Part shown: one piece after another, positions 34,601 to 42,411 of the stretch | Layout of the letters: every line of letters begins with the position of its first letter | Numbering within the stretch: position 1 is the stretch's first letter | NCBI RefSeq assembly: GCF_004765605.1 | Contig: NZ_SRLC01000002.1 | Location: 372,001-436,000, forward strand | DNA from: Hymenobacter aquaticus | GTDB taxonomy: Bacteria; Bacteroidota; Bacteroidia; Cytophagales; Hymenobacteraceae | DNA length: 64,000 nucleotides | Direction of reading: 5' to 3' | Notes under the pieces: generated by a model | The model's input: the letters and a program-made list of their open reading frames with translations, nothing else | Databases searched by the model: none | What the model was told of the DNA's origin: nothing | Translations under genes and position numbers: made by a program

Positions 34601-35998
34601 GACGGGCAGGCCGACGCGACGTTCGTGCTGAACCTGGTGAACAACCTGGTCAATAGCCCGCTGAATCTGCGCAAGGTGCAGATTACGGTGGTAAGCCAGG
34701 AGCGCGGCGCGGCAGCTTCCGCCTTCACGGCTAGCGCCGCCGACGTGGTGCAGGCCATTGCCGCCGAGTTTCCGCAGGTCTTTATCCGCTCCATCGCCGT
34801 GGACGCGAACAACGAAGCGGCCGAAGTAGCCACGGCCCAGAAGATTGCCCAGGAGCTAGCGGCCACGGCCACCGACGCGCAGGTGGCTTACCGCCAGGGC
34901 AAGCGCTGGGTGCTGAGCCAGGACGAGCTGACGCTGGGTGCCGTACCCCGCAACCTGCTCAAGCCCCAGGGCACCTACGTGCTGGCCGGCGCCCTGAACT
35001 CCATCAGCATCGTGCTGGCCGAGTACCTGGTGCGCGAGTTCGACGCCCGCGTGATTCTGCCGCGCTTCGAGCCGGCCAACAAAGCCGGCATGGCCCCCCA
35101 CGTGGTAGCCAGCCTGGAAAAGCTGCTGCTCGAAGGCCGCCTGTACTTCCACGAGCTGAACGCCAGCAACCCGGCCGACCTGGCCGCCCAGGCCCAGCGC
35201 GTGCAGGAGCAGTATGGTCCCATCAACGGGGTTATCTACGTCGATGAGCTCTTCAATGAGCCGGGCCTGCACCAGGCGGCGGCCGGCCGCAACCTGCGCG
35301 CCCAGCTCTCGGCCAAAGGCAACTCGCTGCTGGCCCACATGGCCCTGTTCAACGACGAAGCCCTCGATTTTGGCTGGGTAGCTTCCTGCGGCTCGGCCCT
35401 GATGGACAGCCTGGAGCCCCAACTCGACGCCTGCGCCGCCGGCAAGTGGGTGGCCGTGAACTTCAGCCGCCAGTCGCTGGAAAAAATCATGGAGGCCGAA
35501 AACCTGGCGCTGCTCAAGCAAGGGCTGGTGATGGTGTTTGAAAACACGGTGGGCCTTACCCAGGTCAGCGAAGTAACCTACACCTCGCCCACCGCCGCGG
35601 CCGCGCCTACGTTCTCGGCCGACGAGCCCGAAGACCTCTACCAGAGCGAGGAGCCCCGCGTCGAGAGCTATTCCAGCACCTTCGACCGGTCGTTGCTGAA
35701 CACGCCGCTGACGCCGGCCGAGTCGGACACGGAAAAGGAGATGCTGGCCATCTGGGAAGACTTTTTCGGCTTTACCAACATCGGCATCGACGACTTCTTC
35801 TTCGCCTTGGGCGGCGACTCGCTCAAGACGATGATTATGCTCAACAAGATGCATCAGGCCTTCTCGGTCGAAATTACGCTCGAGGAGTTTTTCCGCGACG
35901 CTACCATCAAGGAGCTTTCCCGGCGCATCGATAACCTGCACTGGGCCAAGAAGCAGGTGGTGGAAGTGCAAAAAGGCGGCACCAGCTTTATTATTTAA
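31601..35998 (+). CDS. Type I PKS module: KS-AT-(inactive KR)-ACP
   Basis: 1465 residues; adds one C2 unit between two amino acids. KS about 10-435 with Cys182 in SACSSSL, His318 in EAHGTGT and His356 in NFGHLD, so decarboxylative condensation should work. AT about 525-840 with Ser625 in GHSLGEY; GFH at 723-725 corresponds to the HAFH position of malonyl-type ATs, so malonyl-CoA is likely. Residues about 1121-1340 have ketoreductase architecture, but the nucleotide loop reads AGALNSIS in place of GGxGxxG, and the region of the catalytic Tyr/Asn reads QLDACAAG, so reduction is not expected. ACP Ser1407 in LGGDSLK. The C-terminus GGTSFII may dock to the TubC domain of the next NRPS. Expected outcome: a beta-keto unit left unreduced. 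Confidence 0.95.
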   Translation: METKSNYTGLEVAVIGMACRMPDANTPEKFWQNLQGGKESVRFYSDEELAQLGMSPEKISNPNYVKAAVNVDDKDCFDANFFDYRPGEAMIMDPQTRVFHECLWEAFEDAGYVPNDLADTVSLHVSGADSTNWRVYTRFLNEREKLVDGFSASLLNNVNFLPTLVSYKFNLKGPALFLFSACSSSLIAVHQACRSLLTGESKMAVAGGVKIKTSAAPGYVYQSGMIYSPDGHCKAFDANANGTIGGEGAGVVLLKKLKDALADGDNIYAIIKGSAINNDGNRKVGYTAPSVQGQVECIKTAHKLAKVDPGTLTYIEAHGTGTKLGDPIEIEALTRAFDNPKKQYCAIGSLKTNFGHLDSAAGIAGFMKTVLAIKNRQIPASLNFKQHNPEIDFENSPFFVNQQLRPWNEPVVRAGVSSFGIGGTNAHVVLEEAPVAPAPTVALAKHHLFTFSAKTAWSLDKYLDAFRAHLQDKPSEAVADVAYTLQSRRKAFKYRATVNAQSLLELRDKLTAKTGICKGNVQTIDPKLVFAFPGTGVQYRNMGLDLYNQYPSFRARVDEGLNYLLELTGEDYRSALFAPDDAPEAALNRINATTVAMPLIFVLEHALASLLLEWGLKPSYLIGHSLGEYAAACVSGVFGYKDGLRLVLKRAQLIASMPTGAMLSIYAKEEQVLPFVNNEDICLAAVNSPDQCVVAGPVEAIEQLRLVLHSMNINSVRLNTEVGFHSSLMDPILADFKKVVDAVALQAPQIPFVSNLHGGFATAEEVTQSSYWVNHLRQTVRFAQGAETLLAQADVLFVEVGPRRVLTDFILSQAEAREQAITAVSTLRKPNLPVNDEQFLKDALAVLWVNGVTVAWQNEHPQQKARIVSLPTYQFEKKRFTVRINSDELYNRPSANTADKRGRFQYPFWRAKYLAEAAAAGPATYLLFSQGDNLFQHLESNLLAAGNEVLDVRPGEQYTVTNRNTITINPTVNEHEERIYQRILSSKADTLKIVYNWSFIDGQADATFVLNLVNNLVNSPLNLRKVQITVVSQERGAAASAFTASAADVVQAIAAEFPQVFIRSIAVDANNEAAEVATAQKIAQELAATATDAQVAYRQGKRWVLSQDELTLGAVPRNLLKPQGTYVLAGALNSISIVLAEYLVREFDARVILPRFEPANKAGMAPHVVASLEKLLLEGRLYFHELNASNPADLAAQAQRVQEQYGPINGVIYVDELFNEPGLHQAAAGRNLRAQLSAKGNSLLAHMALFNDEALDFGWVASCGSALMDSLEPQLDACAAGKWVAVNFSRQSLEKIMEAENLALLKQGLVMVFENTVGLTQVSEVTYTSPTAAAAPTFSADEPEDLYQSEEPRVESYSSTFDRSLLNTPLTPAESDTEKEMLAIWEDFFGFTNIGIDDFFFALGGDSLKTMIMLNKMHQAFSVEITLEEFFRDATIKELSRRIDNLHWAKKQVVEVQKGGTSFII

Positions 35999-36016
35999 TC
36001 GGGGCGGCCCGGGACA

Positions 36017-36057
36017 GCCGGCCTCTGTTCCGCGCCCCGGGCCGGAACGGGGCCGGC
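36017..36057. promoter_or_regulatory. Imperfect GC hairpin between PKS and NRPS genes
   Basis: Arms 36017-36032 and 36043-36057 pair except for a small internal loop; the loop is about 10 bases. It lies just after the PKS stop in a 170-base gap that is GC-rich at first and AT-rich before the next start. No T-run follows. Confidence 0.4.
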
Positions 36058-36168
36058 CGTGGCCGTACCCCGGCTGGCGGGCCACGCTTAGCTGCCGCGC
36101 CGGCCAGTATCAGAATTCTATTACGCTATACGCAATCCTAACTCATACAGGGCAATCCTACTACGTGC

Positions 36169-39100
36169 ATGAATAATCTCATCGAAAGACTACGCAAGAA
36201 TAAGGTAACGCTGATGCTGGTGGAGGATAATCTGCAGGTGAATTTCGCCGACGGCCCCCCCGACCCCGCGCTGCTCCAGGAGCTGCGCGACCACAAGGCC
36301 CAGCTGGTCGAGTTTCTGCGCGGGGCCGGCAAGCAGCGCGACTTCGACTCCATTCCCGTGGTCGAGCCCCAGGCTTCCTACCCGGCCACGCCCGGCCAGT
36401 ACCGGCTGTGGGTGGTGAGCCAGCTGCCCAGCGCCTCGGTGGCCTACAACGTGCCCTCCCTGCTGGATCTGGACCTGGAAATTGATGTGGAGTGCTTCAC
36501 CCAGGCCCTGCACCAGCTCGTGGAGCGCCACGAGATACTGCGCACCGCTTTCCGCGAAGATGCCCTAACCCAGGAAGTGCACCAGCACGTGCTGCCCGCC
36601 GCCGCGCTGCCGTCTTATTTTCAGTACCTGGACCTGCGCGAAGATGCCGACAAGGTGCACAAAGCCAACCAGTACGTGCGCCAGGATTCATTGGCCCCGT
36701 TCGATTTGAGCGCCGGGCCGCTGCTGCGCGTGGCGCTGCTCCAGCTGGAAGACCACCACACGGTCCTGTTCTACAACCTGCACCACATCATCTGCGACGG
36801 ATGGTCGTTGAAGGTGTTCCGGGCCGAGCTGCTGGCGCTCTACCAGGCCCAGCTGCAGGGCCGCCCCACTACCCTGAAGCCCCTGCGCATTCAGTACAAG
36901 GATTTTTCGGGGTGGCAGCGCAAGCTGCTGGCCGAGGAGCAGGCCGACCACCGGCAGTACTGGCTTGATAAGTTCGCGGGGCCGCTGCCGGTGCTGGAGC
37001 TGCCCACGCCCAAAATGCGCCCCCCGGTGAAAACCTACGGCGGGGCCGAGCTGCGGTTTCAGTTTGATGCCCAGCTGCTCAACGGCCTCAAGCAGTTCAG
37101 TCAGGACCAGGGCGGCACGCTTTATATGGCGCTGGTGGCCGTAGTGAAAGGCTTGTTCTACCGCTTCTCGGGGCAGGAAGACATCGTGCTGGGTACGCCC
37201 ACCGCCGGCCGCGACCATATCGACCTGGAAAGCCAGATTGGCCTGTACATCAACACGCTGGCCCTGCGCACCCAGTTCAGCGGGCAGGCGTCGTTTCTGG
37301 CTCTGTTTCAGCAAGTGAAGGACACGATTCTGGGCGCTTTCGCCCACCAGTTCTACTCCTTCGACCACCTGACCCAGGAGCTGAACCTGAAGAGCGACCC
37401 CGGCCGCTCGCCGCTGTTCGACGTGATGGTGATTCTGCACAACAACGACCTGAAAGGAGGAGCCAAGCCGTCGGGCCCCGCGGCGCCGGCCAAGGAAGGC
37501 GTGGCCGTGCCCATCACCATTGCCCAGTTCGACCTGCGTCTCTCGTTCAAGGAAACCGCTGACGGCCTCACTTTGGGCATTCAGTACAACACCGACATCT
37601 ACACCAAGGCCTTCGTGGAGCGCCTGGGCCAGCACGTGGCGCACTACGCCCAGGCCGTGCTGCTCAACCCCCAGGTGCCCCTGACGGCCGTGCCCTACCT
37701 CAGCGCCGGCGAAACCCAGCAGCTGCTGGGCGTATTCACCGACACGGGCGTGCACCGCAATACCGGCAAAACCCTGGTCGACCTGTTCGAGGCCCAGGCG
37801 CGCAACACCCCGGCCGCCCCGGCCCTGGTCTACGGCCTCAAGCGCTTCAGCTACCAGGAGCTTGACGCCCTGGCCAACCAGTTTGCCCACTTCCTGCACC
37901 AGCAGCACCACATCGAGCCCAACAAGCTGGTGGGCCTGCAATTGCACCGCTCGGAGTGGCTGGTAGTTGCCATTCTGGGGGTACTCAAGGCCGGCGGCGC
38001 CTACGTGCCCATCAGCCCATCTATGCCCCAGGAGCGGGTCGACTACATCGTGGCCGACAGCCAGTGTGCCCTCATCGTGGATGATACCGTGCTGGCGGAG
38101 TTCTTCCGGGTGCAGGCTACCTACGATGCCCGCAATCGGGCCGACAGCGCCGCGCAGCCCACCGATTTGGCGTACGTCATCTACACCTCCGGCTCGACCG
38201 GCAACCCCAAGGGCGTGATGATTGAGCACCGCAGCGTGGTGTCGTTCTTCGAGAACATTCCGCTGGCCCTGGGCCTGCGCGACGTGCAGGCCCTGGCCGC
38301 CACCACCGAATTTACCTTCGACATCTCGGTGCTGGAAATCCTGGGCACGCTGTGCAGCGGTAAGCGCCTGGTGTTGTTCGACGACGCGACGCTGGCCGAC
38401 CCGGCCGTGCTCTACGAAGCGCTGGCCGCCTCCGAAGCCGATGGGCTGCAGCTCACACCCTCGCGCCTGCGCCAGCTGCTGGCTGTGCAGGATCAGGTGC
38501 CCGCCAACATCAAGGTGCTGCTGGTAGGGGCCGAGCCGCTCACCCAGAAGCTCTACGACAAGCTCCGGCACTCGGCGGTGCAGGCCATCAACGTGTATGG
38601 TCCCACCGAAACCACCATCTGGAGCACCAGCCTCACCCTCGACCACTCCGAGCAGCTCACCATCGGCGGGCCGCTGATGGGCGAGAAAATCTACATTCTG
38701 GACGACAGCCTGGCCCTCACGCCCATCGGTATTCCCGGTGAAATCTGCATCGGGGGCAGCGGCATTGCGCGCGGCTACCTGAACCGGCCCGAGCTGACGG
38801 CCGAGAAGTTCATTGCCAACCCCTTCGTGGCCGAGGAGCGCATCTACCGCACCGGCGACCTGGGCAAGTGGCTGCCCGACGGCACCATCGAGTTTATCGG
38901 CCGCAAAGATTACCAGGTGAAGGTGCGGGGCTACCGCATCGAGCTGGGCGAAATCGAGGCCGCGCTGCTCAAGAACCCCGCCATCAGCGCCGCTACCACC
39001 ACCGTTACGGAAAACGAGGACGGCGAAAAAGACATTGTGGCTTACGTGGTCAGCTCCGAGCCCCAGACGGCGGCCAGCCTGCGCAGCTTCCTGAAGGAAA

Positions 39101-42100
39101 AGCTGCCCGTGTACATGGTGCCCAGCTATTTCGTGCAGCTCGAAGCATTGCCGCTCAACACCAGCGGCAAAGTCGACAAGAAGGCCCTGCCGGCCGTCGG
39201 GGGCGCCAGCCTGCCCAGCGAGGTAGAGTACGTGGCCCCGCGCACCGAGCTGGAGCGGGTGCTGGCCCGGGCCTGGGAAGCCGTGCTGCTCAAGGAAAAC
39301 GCCAGCGTGAAGGAAAACTTCTTTGATGCCGGCGGCAACTCCATCAAGTCCATCCGGCTGCTCTCGCGCCTGAAGGCCGACGGCTACGACCTGAGCGTCA
39401 CCGACATTCTGACCCATCAGGTGCTGGAAGACCTGGCGCCCCACCTGCGCCCCGTATCCCGCCTCACCGACCAGGGCCTGGTGCAGGGCGAAGTGCCCCT
39501 GACGGCCATTCAGACGTGGTTTCTGGAAAAAGGCGACGACCACAAGGAGCACTTCAACCAGGCTGCCCTGCTCTTCAGCAAGGAGCGCATGGACAAGGAA
39601 GGCCTCCAAAAGTGCCTCGAACGCCTGGTGGTGCACCACGATGCCCTGCGCACGACCTTCCGGCAGGAGCCGGATGGCCGCTGGATTCAGGAAACCAAAG
39701 TGCTCTGCGAGGGCTTCACCTTCGAGGAGTTCGACCTGCGCGAGGCGCCCAGCCCCTGGGACCAGATGGCCGAGGAAGGCGAGCGGCTCCAGATGGGCAT
39801 GAACCTAGCCGATGGCCCCCTGGTGAAAGTAGGTCTGTTCCGCCTGCCCGACGGCGACCGGCTGCTCATCGCCATTCACCACCTGGTCGTCGATGGGCTG
39901 TCGTACCGCATCCTGTTCGAAGACCTCTCGGCCCTGTATCTGCAGTACCAGCAGGGCGAGGAATTTGCGCTGCCGGCCAAAACCGACTCCTACAAGTATT
40001 TCGCCGAGTGGGAGCGGCAATATGCCCAGAGTGAGCTGGTGAAGCAGGAAATGGCGCACTGGAACGCCCTGCTGGAGGAAGAGTTTCCGCCCCTGCCCAT
40101 CGACCACCCCGAGGGCAGCAACCGCCTGAAAGACACGGCCAGCCTGAGCTTCCAGCTGGGTCAGCCGCAAACCGAGGCCCTGTACCAGGGTGCCCGCCGC
40201 GCCCTGGTTGCCGTCGACGACGTGCTGCTGACGGCTTTGGCCTACTCGTTTGAAGAGGTGTTCGGAACCAACAAGCTGCTGCTTTCCATGGAAGGCAACG
40301 CCCGCATTCAGAACCCGGCCGAGCTGGACGTGGCGCGCACCGTGGGGTGGTTTACGACCATGTACCCCGTGTGCCTGCGCCTGCAAGAGCAGCGCGACGA
40401 GCTGGAGCAGATTCTGGCCACCAAGCGCGCCTTCGCCGAGGTGCCCAACAACGGCGTGGGCTTCGGCCTGCTCCGCTACGTCAGCGATGGGGAGCTGTAC
40501 CAGAAAGCGGCGTCCAACTGCACGCCCCAGGTGAAATACAACTACTTCGGCGACTTCGGCTCGGGGGCCGAAACGGCCTCGGGCAACCGTGTGTTCGAGT
40601 TTTCGGGCGAGCGGAAAGGCACGGCCATGAGCCCCGACTTTCAGCGCATTTCCCTGATTGACCTCTCGGGTATCGTCGTGAACAAGGAAGTGAAGCTGTC
40701 CATCACCTACAGCAAATTTCAGTACGAGGAAGCCACCATTGCCCACCTGGTGCAGGTGTTCAAGCGGGAGCTGCTGCGCCTGATCGACAAGCTGACGGCC
40801 AGCCAGAAGCATGCCCCGGCCAAAGCCGAGGTGCCCGCCGCACTGACGGCTACCGAAGCCAGCCCGGTGTTCCCGCTAACCTTCCACCAGCAGCTGTTCC
40901 TCTCGGCCAAGCAGCAGGGCGAGCTGCTGACCAGCACCGGCAGCGTCGGCCCCCTGGTGCTGAACGACTTCGACCCGGCGGCCTTCGAGGCGGCGTACCG
41001 GCAGCTGCTGGCCAGCTTCGACGTGCTGCGCATCAACATAGTGCCCACTGAAGATGGTAGCCTGGGCCAGCGCGTACTGCCCCTGGCTGCCCTGACGCCC
41101 GTCATCGACTACCACGAAATTCAGTCGGCCGAGGAAATCGGGCCGGCCCAGCAGGCCGTGGGAGAAGCCTTCCAGGTGCCTTTTGCCACCACTGCTAACC
41201 AGCTGCTGCGCTGCGCCGTGATTCACGGCAAGGGCCGGGCCATGGTCTACCTGTGCATTCACCACGTCATCACCGATGCCTACTCCAACGACGTGATTCT
41301 GAGCAGCCTGGGCAAGCTGTACGAAAGCCGGGGCGCGGCCGCCGAGCAGTTGGCCCAGTTCCCCTCGTACCTGGATTACGCGCGCTGGCAGCAGAATTTC
41401 CTGGCTTCCGAGCCGGCCCGGCAGCAGCTGGCCTACTGGCGCCAGCACCTGCCTCAGCACGTGCCCGCGCTTGCCGCCGCCGAGGCCAAAGTGGGTTTCA
41501 TGGAAGAGGCCGGCTTTATCTCGGAAACCGAGCTACAGCAGATTCAGGCCTTCTGCAAAGCGCACAACGGCTTCCTGAGCACCTTCCTGCTGACGGCCTA
41601 CCACCTGTCGTTCTACCACCAAACCCGCTCAGCGGCTTCCATTATCAACATGGTGTCGTCGGGGCGCGACCGGAGCGTGCCGGGCGTCGACATCGACCGG
41701 CTGGTGGGGGCGCTGATGGACGGCTTCCCCGTGAGCGTGACCATGCACGACGACATGACGCTGGCCGAGCTGTTTACGCGGGTGACCGAAGCCTTCATGG
41801 GCGGGCGGCTGCACCAGGACATTCCCCTGAACCGCATCAGCCAGGAAACCGAGCAGCGCTACGGCTACCGCCTCGACGATGCCGCCGTGGGCGCCATCAA
41901 CTACCAGGATAAGGCGGGCAAAGTGCTGGAGCTGAAAGCCGGCGAGGAGCTGGGCCGCATCGTAACCCAGCACAGCAGCCACGGCGAAATCAAGAACGAC
42001 AGCCGCCTGACGGTGGTGCGCTACCAGAACGCCATTAAGCTGGGCCTGAAGTACCGGACGGCCGCCGTGGGCGGCTCGACCGAGGGCGGGCAGCTGAAGC

Positions 42101-42186
42101 AGCTGTTGCAGCTGGTGCAGCTCCTGCGCGAGCAGCCCCACGCCACGCTCACCACCCTGGCCGGCGGCCTCTACGAGCTGGCCTAA
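36169..42186 (+). CDS. NRPS with TubC docking domain: C-A(Gly)-PCP-E-terminal C
   Basis: 2005 residues. TubC-like docking domain 1-58. C domain about 70-515, LHHIICDG at 204-211. A domain about 525-1008 with all core motifs intact (TSGSTGNPKG, VYGPTETT, GRKDYQVKVRG, SGKVDKK). The code DILQLGVIW(K) is one residue from the Gly code. PCP Ser1058. E domain about 1108-1545 with IHHLVVDG (1237), VGWFTTMYPV and YNYFGDFG, so it looks active although glycine has no stereocentre. A final C-family domain (about 1567-2003) reads HHVITDAYS at 1698. There is no thioesterase, so this last domain either releases the chain by condensation or passes it to another protein. It resembles the last domain of the NRPS at 51336 (shared patterns FCKA, LS-FFLTA-like, GRD-PGV, GRLHQ-IP). 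It closes the first gene block. Confidence 0.96.
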   Translation: MNNLIERLRKNKVTLMLVEDNLQVNFADGPPDPALLQELRDHKAQLVEFLRGAGKQRDFDSIPVVEPQASYPATPGQYRLWVVSQLPSASVAYNVPSLLDLDLEIDVECFTQALHQLVERHEILRTAFREDALTQEVHQHVLPAAALPSYFQYLDLREDADKVHKANQYVRQDSLAPFDLSAGPLLRVALLQLEDHHTVLFYNLHHIICDGWSLKVFRAELLALYQAQLQGRPTTLKPLRIQYKDFSGWQRKLLAEEQADHRQYWLDKFAGPLPVLELPTPKMRPPVKTYGGAELRFQFDAQLLNGLKQFSQDQGGTLYMALVAVVKGLFYRFSGQEDIVLGTPTAGRDHIDLESQIGLYINTLALRTQFSGQASFLALFQQVKDTILGAFAHQFYSFDHLTQELNLKSDPGRSPLFDVMVILHNNDLKGGAKPSGPAAPAKEGVAVPITIAQFDLRLSFKETADGLTLGIQYNTDIYTKAFVERLGQHVAHYAQAVLLNPQVPLTAVPYLSAGETQQLLGVFTDTGVHRNTGKTLVDLFEAQARNTPAAPALVYGLKRFSYQELDALANQFAHFLHQQHHIEPNKLVGLQLHRSEWLVVAILGVLKAGGAYVPISPSMPQERVDYIVADSQCALIVDDTVLAEFFRVQATYDARNRADSAAQPTDLAYVIYTSGSTGNPKGVMIEHRSVVSFFENIPLALGLRDVQALAATTEFTFDISVLEILGTLCSGKRLVLFDDATLADPAVLYEALAASEADGLQLTPSRLRQLLAVQDQVPANIKVLLVGAEPLTQKLYDKLRHSAVQAINVYGPTETTIWSTSLTLDHSEQLTIGGPLMGEKIYILDDSLALTPIGIPGEICIGGSGIARGYLNRPELTAEKFIANPFVAEERIYRTGDLGKWLPDGTIEFIGRKDYQVKVRGYRIELGEIEAALLKNPAISAATTTVTENEDGEKDIVAYVVSSEPQTAASLRSFLKEKLPVYMVPSYFVQLEALPLNTSGKVDKKALPAVGGASLPSEVEYVAPRTELERVLARAWEAVLLKENASVKENFFDAGGNSIKSIRLLSRLKADGYDLSVTDILTHQVLEDLAPHLRPVSRLTDQGLVQGEVPLTAIQTWFLEKGDDHKEHFNQAALLFSKERMDKEGLQKCLERLVVHHDALRTTFRQEPDGRWIQETKVLCEGFTFEEFDLREAPSPWDQMAEEGERLQMGMNLADGPLVKVGLFRLPDGDRLLIAIHHLVVDGLSYRILFEDLSALYLQYQQGEEFALPAKTDSYKYFAEWERQYAQSELVKQEMAHWNALLEEEFPPLPIDHPEGSNRLKDTASLSFQLGQPQTEALYQGARRALVAVDDVLLTALAYSFEEVFGTNKLLLSMEGNARIQNPAELDVARTVGWFTTMYPVCLRLQEQRDELEQILATKRAFAEVPNNGVGFGLLRYVSDGELYQKAASNCTPQVKYNYFGDFGSGAETASGNRVFEFSGERKGTAMSPDFQRISLIDLSGIVVNKEVKLSITYSKFQYEEATIAHLVQVFKRELLRLIDKLTASQKHAPAKAEVPAALTATEASPVFPLTFHQQLFLSAKQQGELLTSTGSVGPLVLNDFDPAAFEAAYRQLLASFDVLRINIVPTEDGSLGQRVLPLAALTPVIDYHEIQSAEEIGPAQQAVGEAFQVPFATTANQLLRCAVIHGKGRAMVYLCIHHVITDAYSNDVILSSLGKLYESRGAAAEQLAQFPSYLDYARWQQNFLASEPARQQLAYWRQHLPQHVPALAAAEAKVGFMEEAGFISETELQQIQAFCKAHNGFLSTFLLTAYHLSFYHQTRSAASIINMVSSGRDRSVPGVDIDRLVGALMDGFPVSVTMHDDMTLAELFTRVTEAFMGGRLHQDIPLNRISQETEQRYGYRLDDAAVGAINYQDKAGKVLELKAGEELGRIVTQHSSHGEIKNDSRLTVVRYQNAIKLGLKYRTAAVGGSTEGGQLKQLLQLVQLLREQPHATLTTLAGGLYELA

Positions 42187-42202
42187 CGCCCCGGCCCGGC
42201 AG

Positions 42203-42253
42203 GCAGCCCGCAGCACCGAAACGCCCCCGAGTGGGGCCGGCGCTACGGGCTGC
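42203..42253 (+). terminator. Hairpin after the last assembly-line NRPS
   Basis: Arms gcagcccg (42203-42210) and cgggctgc (42246-42253), with a further short GC inverted repeat inside the loop, begin 17 bases after the NRPS stop. No T-run directly follows. Placement at the end of the synthase block suggests termination or attenuation. Confidence 0.35.
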
Positions 42254-42291
42254 TTACCGGGCATTGGGTTGTTCATCACCCGAATCACCGG

Positions 42292-42310
42292 GTTGGTGTA
42301 ACGTTTTTTA
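42292..42310 (+). promoter_or_regulatory. GTTGGTGTAA plus T-run motif, copy 1
   Basis: GTTGGTGTAA followed two bases later by TTTTTT, 120 bases before the TonB-dependent receptor start. The same ten bases and a T-run occur at 45181-45197 upstream of the NusG-like gene, and both have a GGGTTG-like copy about 20 bases earlier. This could be a shared promoter or operator element; function is unknown. Confidence 0.3.
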
Positions 42311-42411
42311 TATCCCCCTATCCACCTAATACCTTGCCCCTCAAGCCGAAGCTGCGTTGCCCAGGGCACCCGCTTTGGCCTGAGAAATAGCTATTTTAAA
42401 GATTCAAGACA

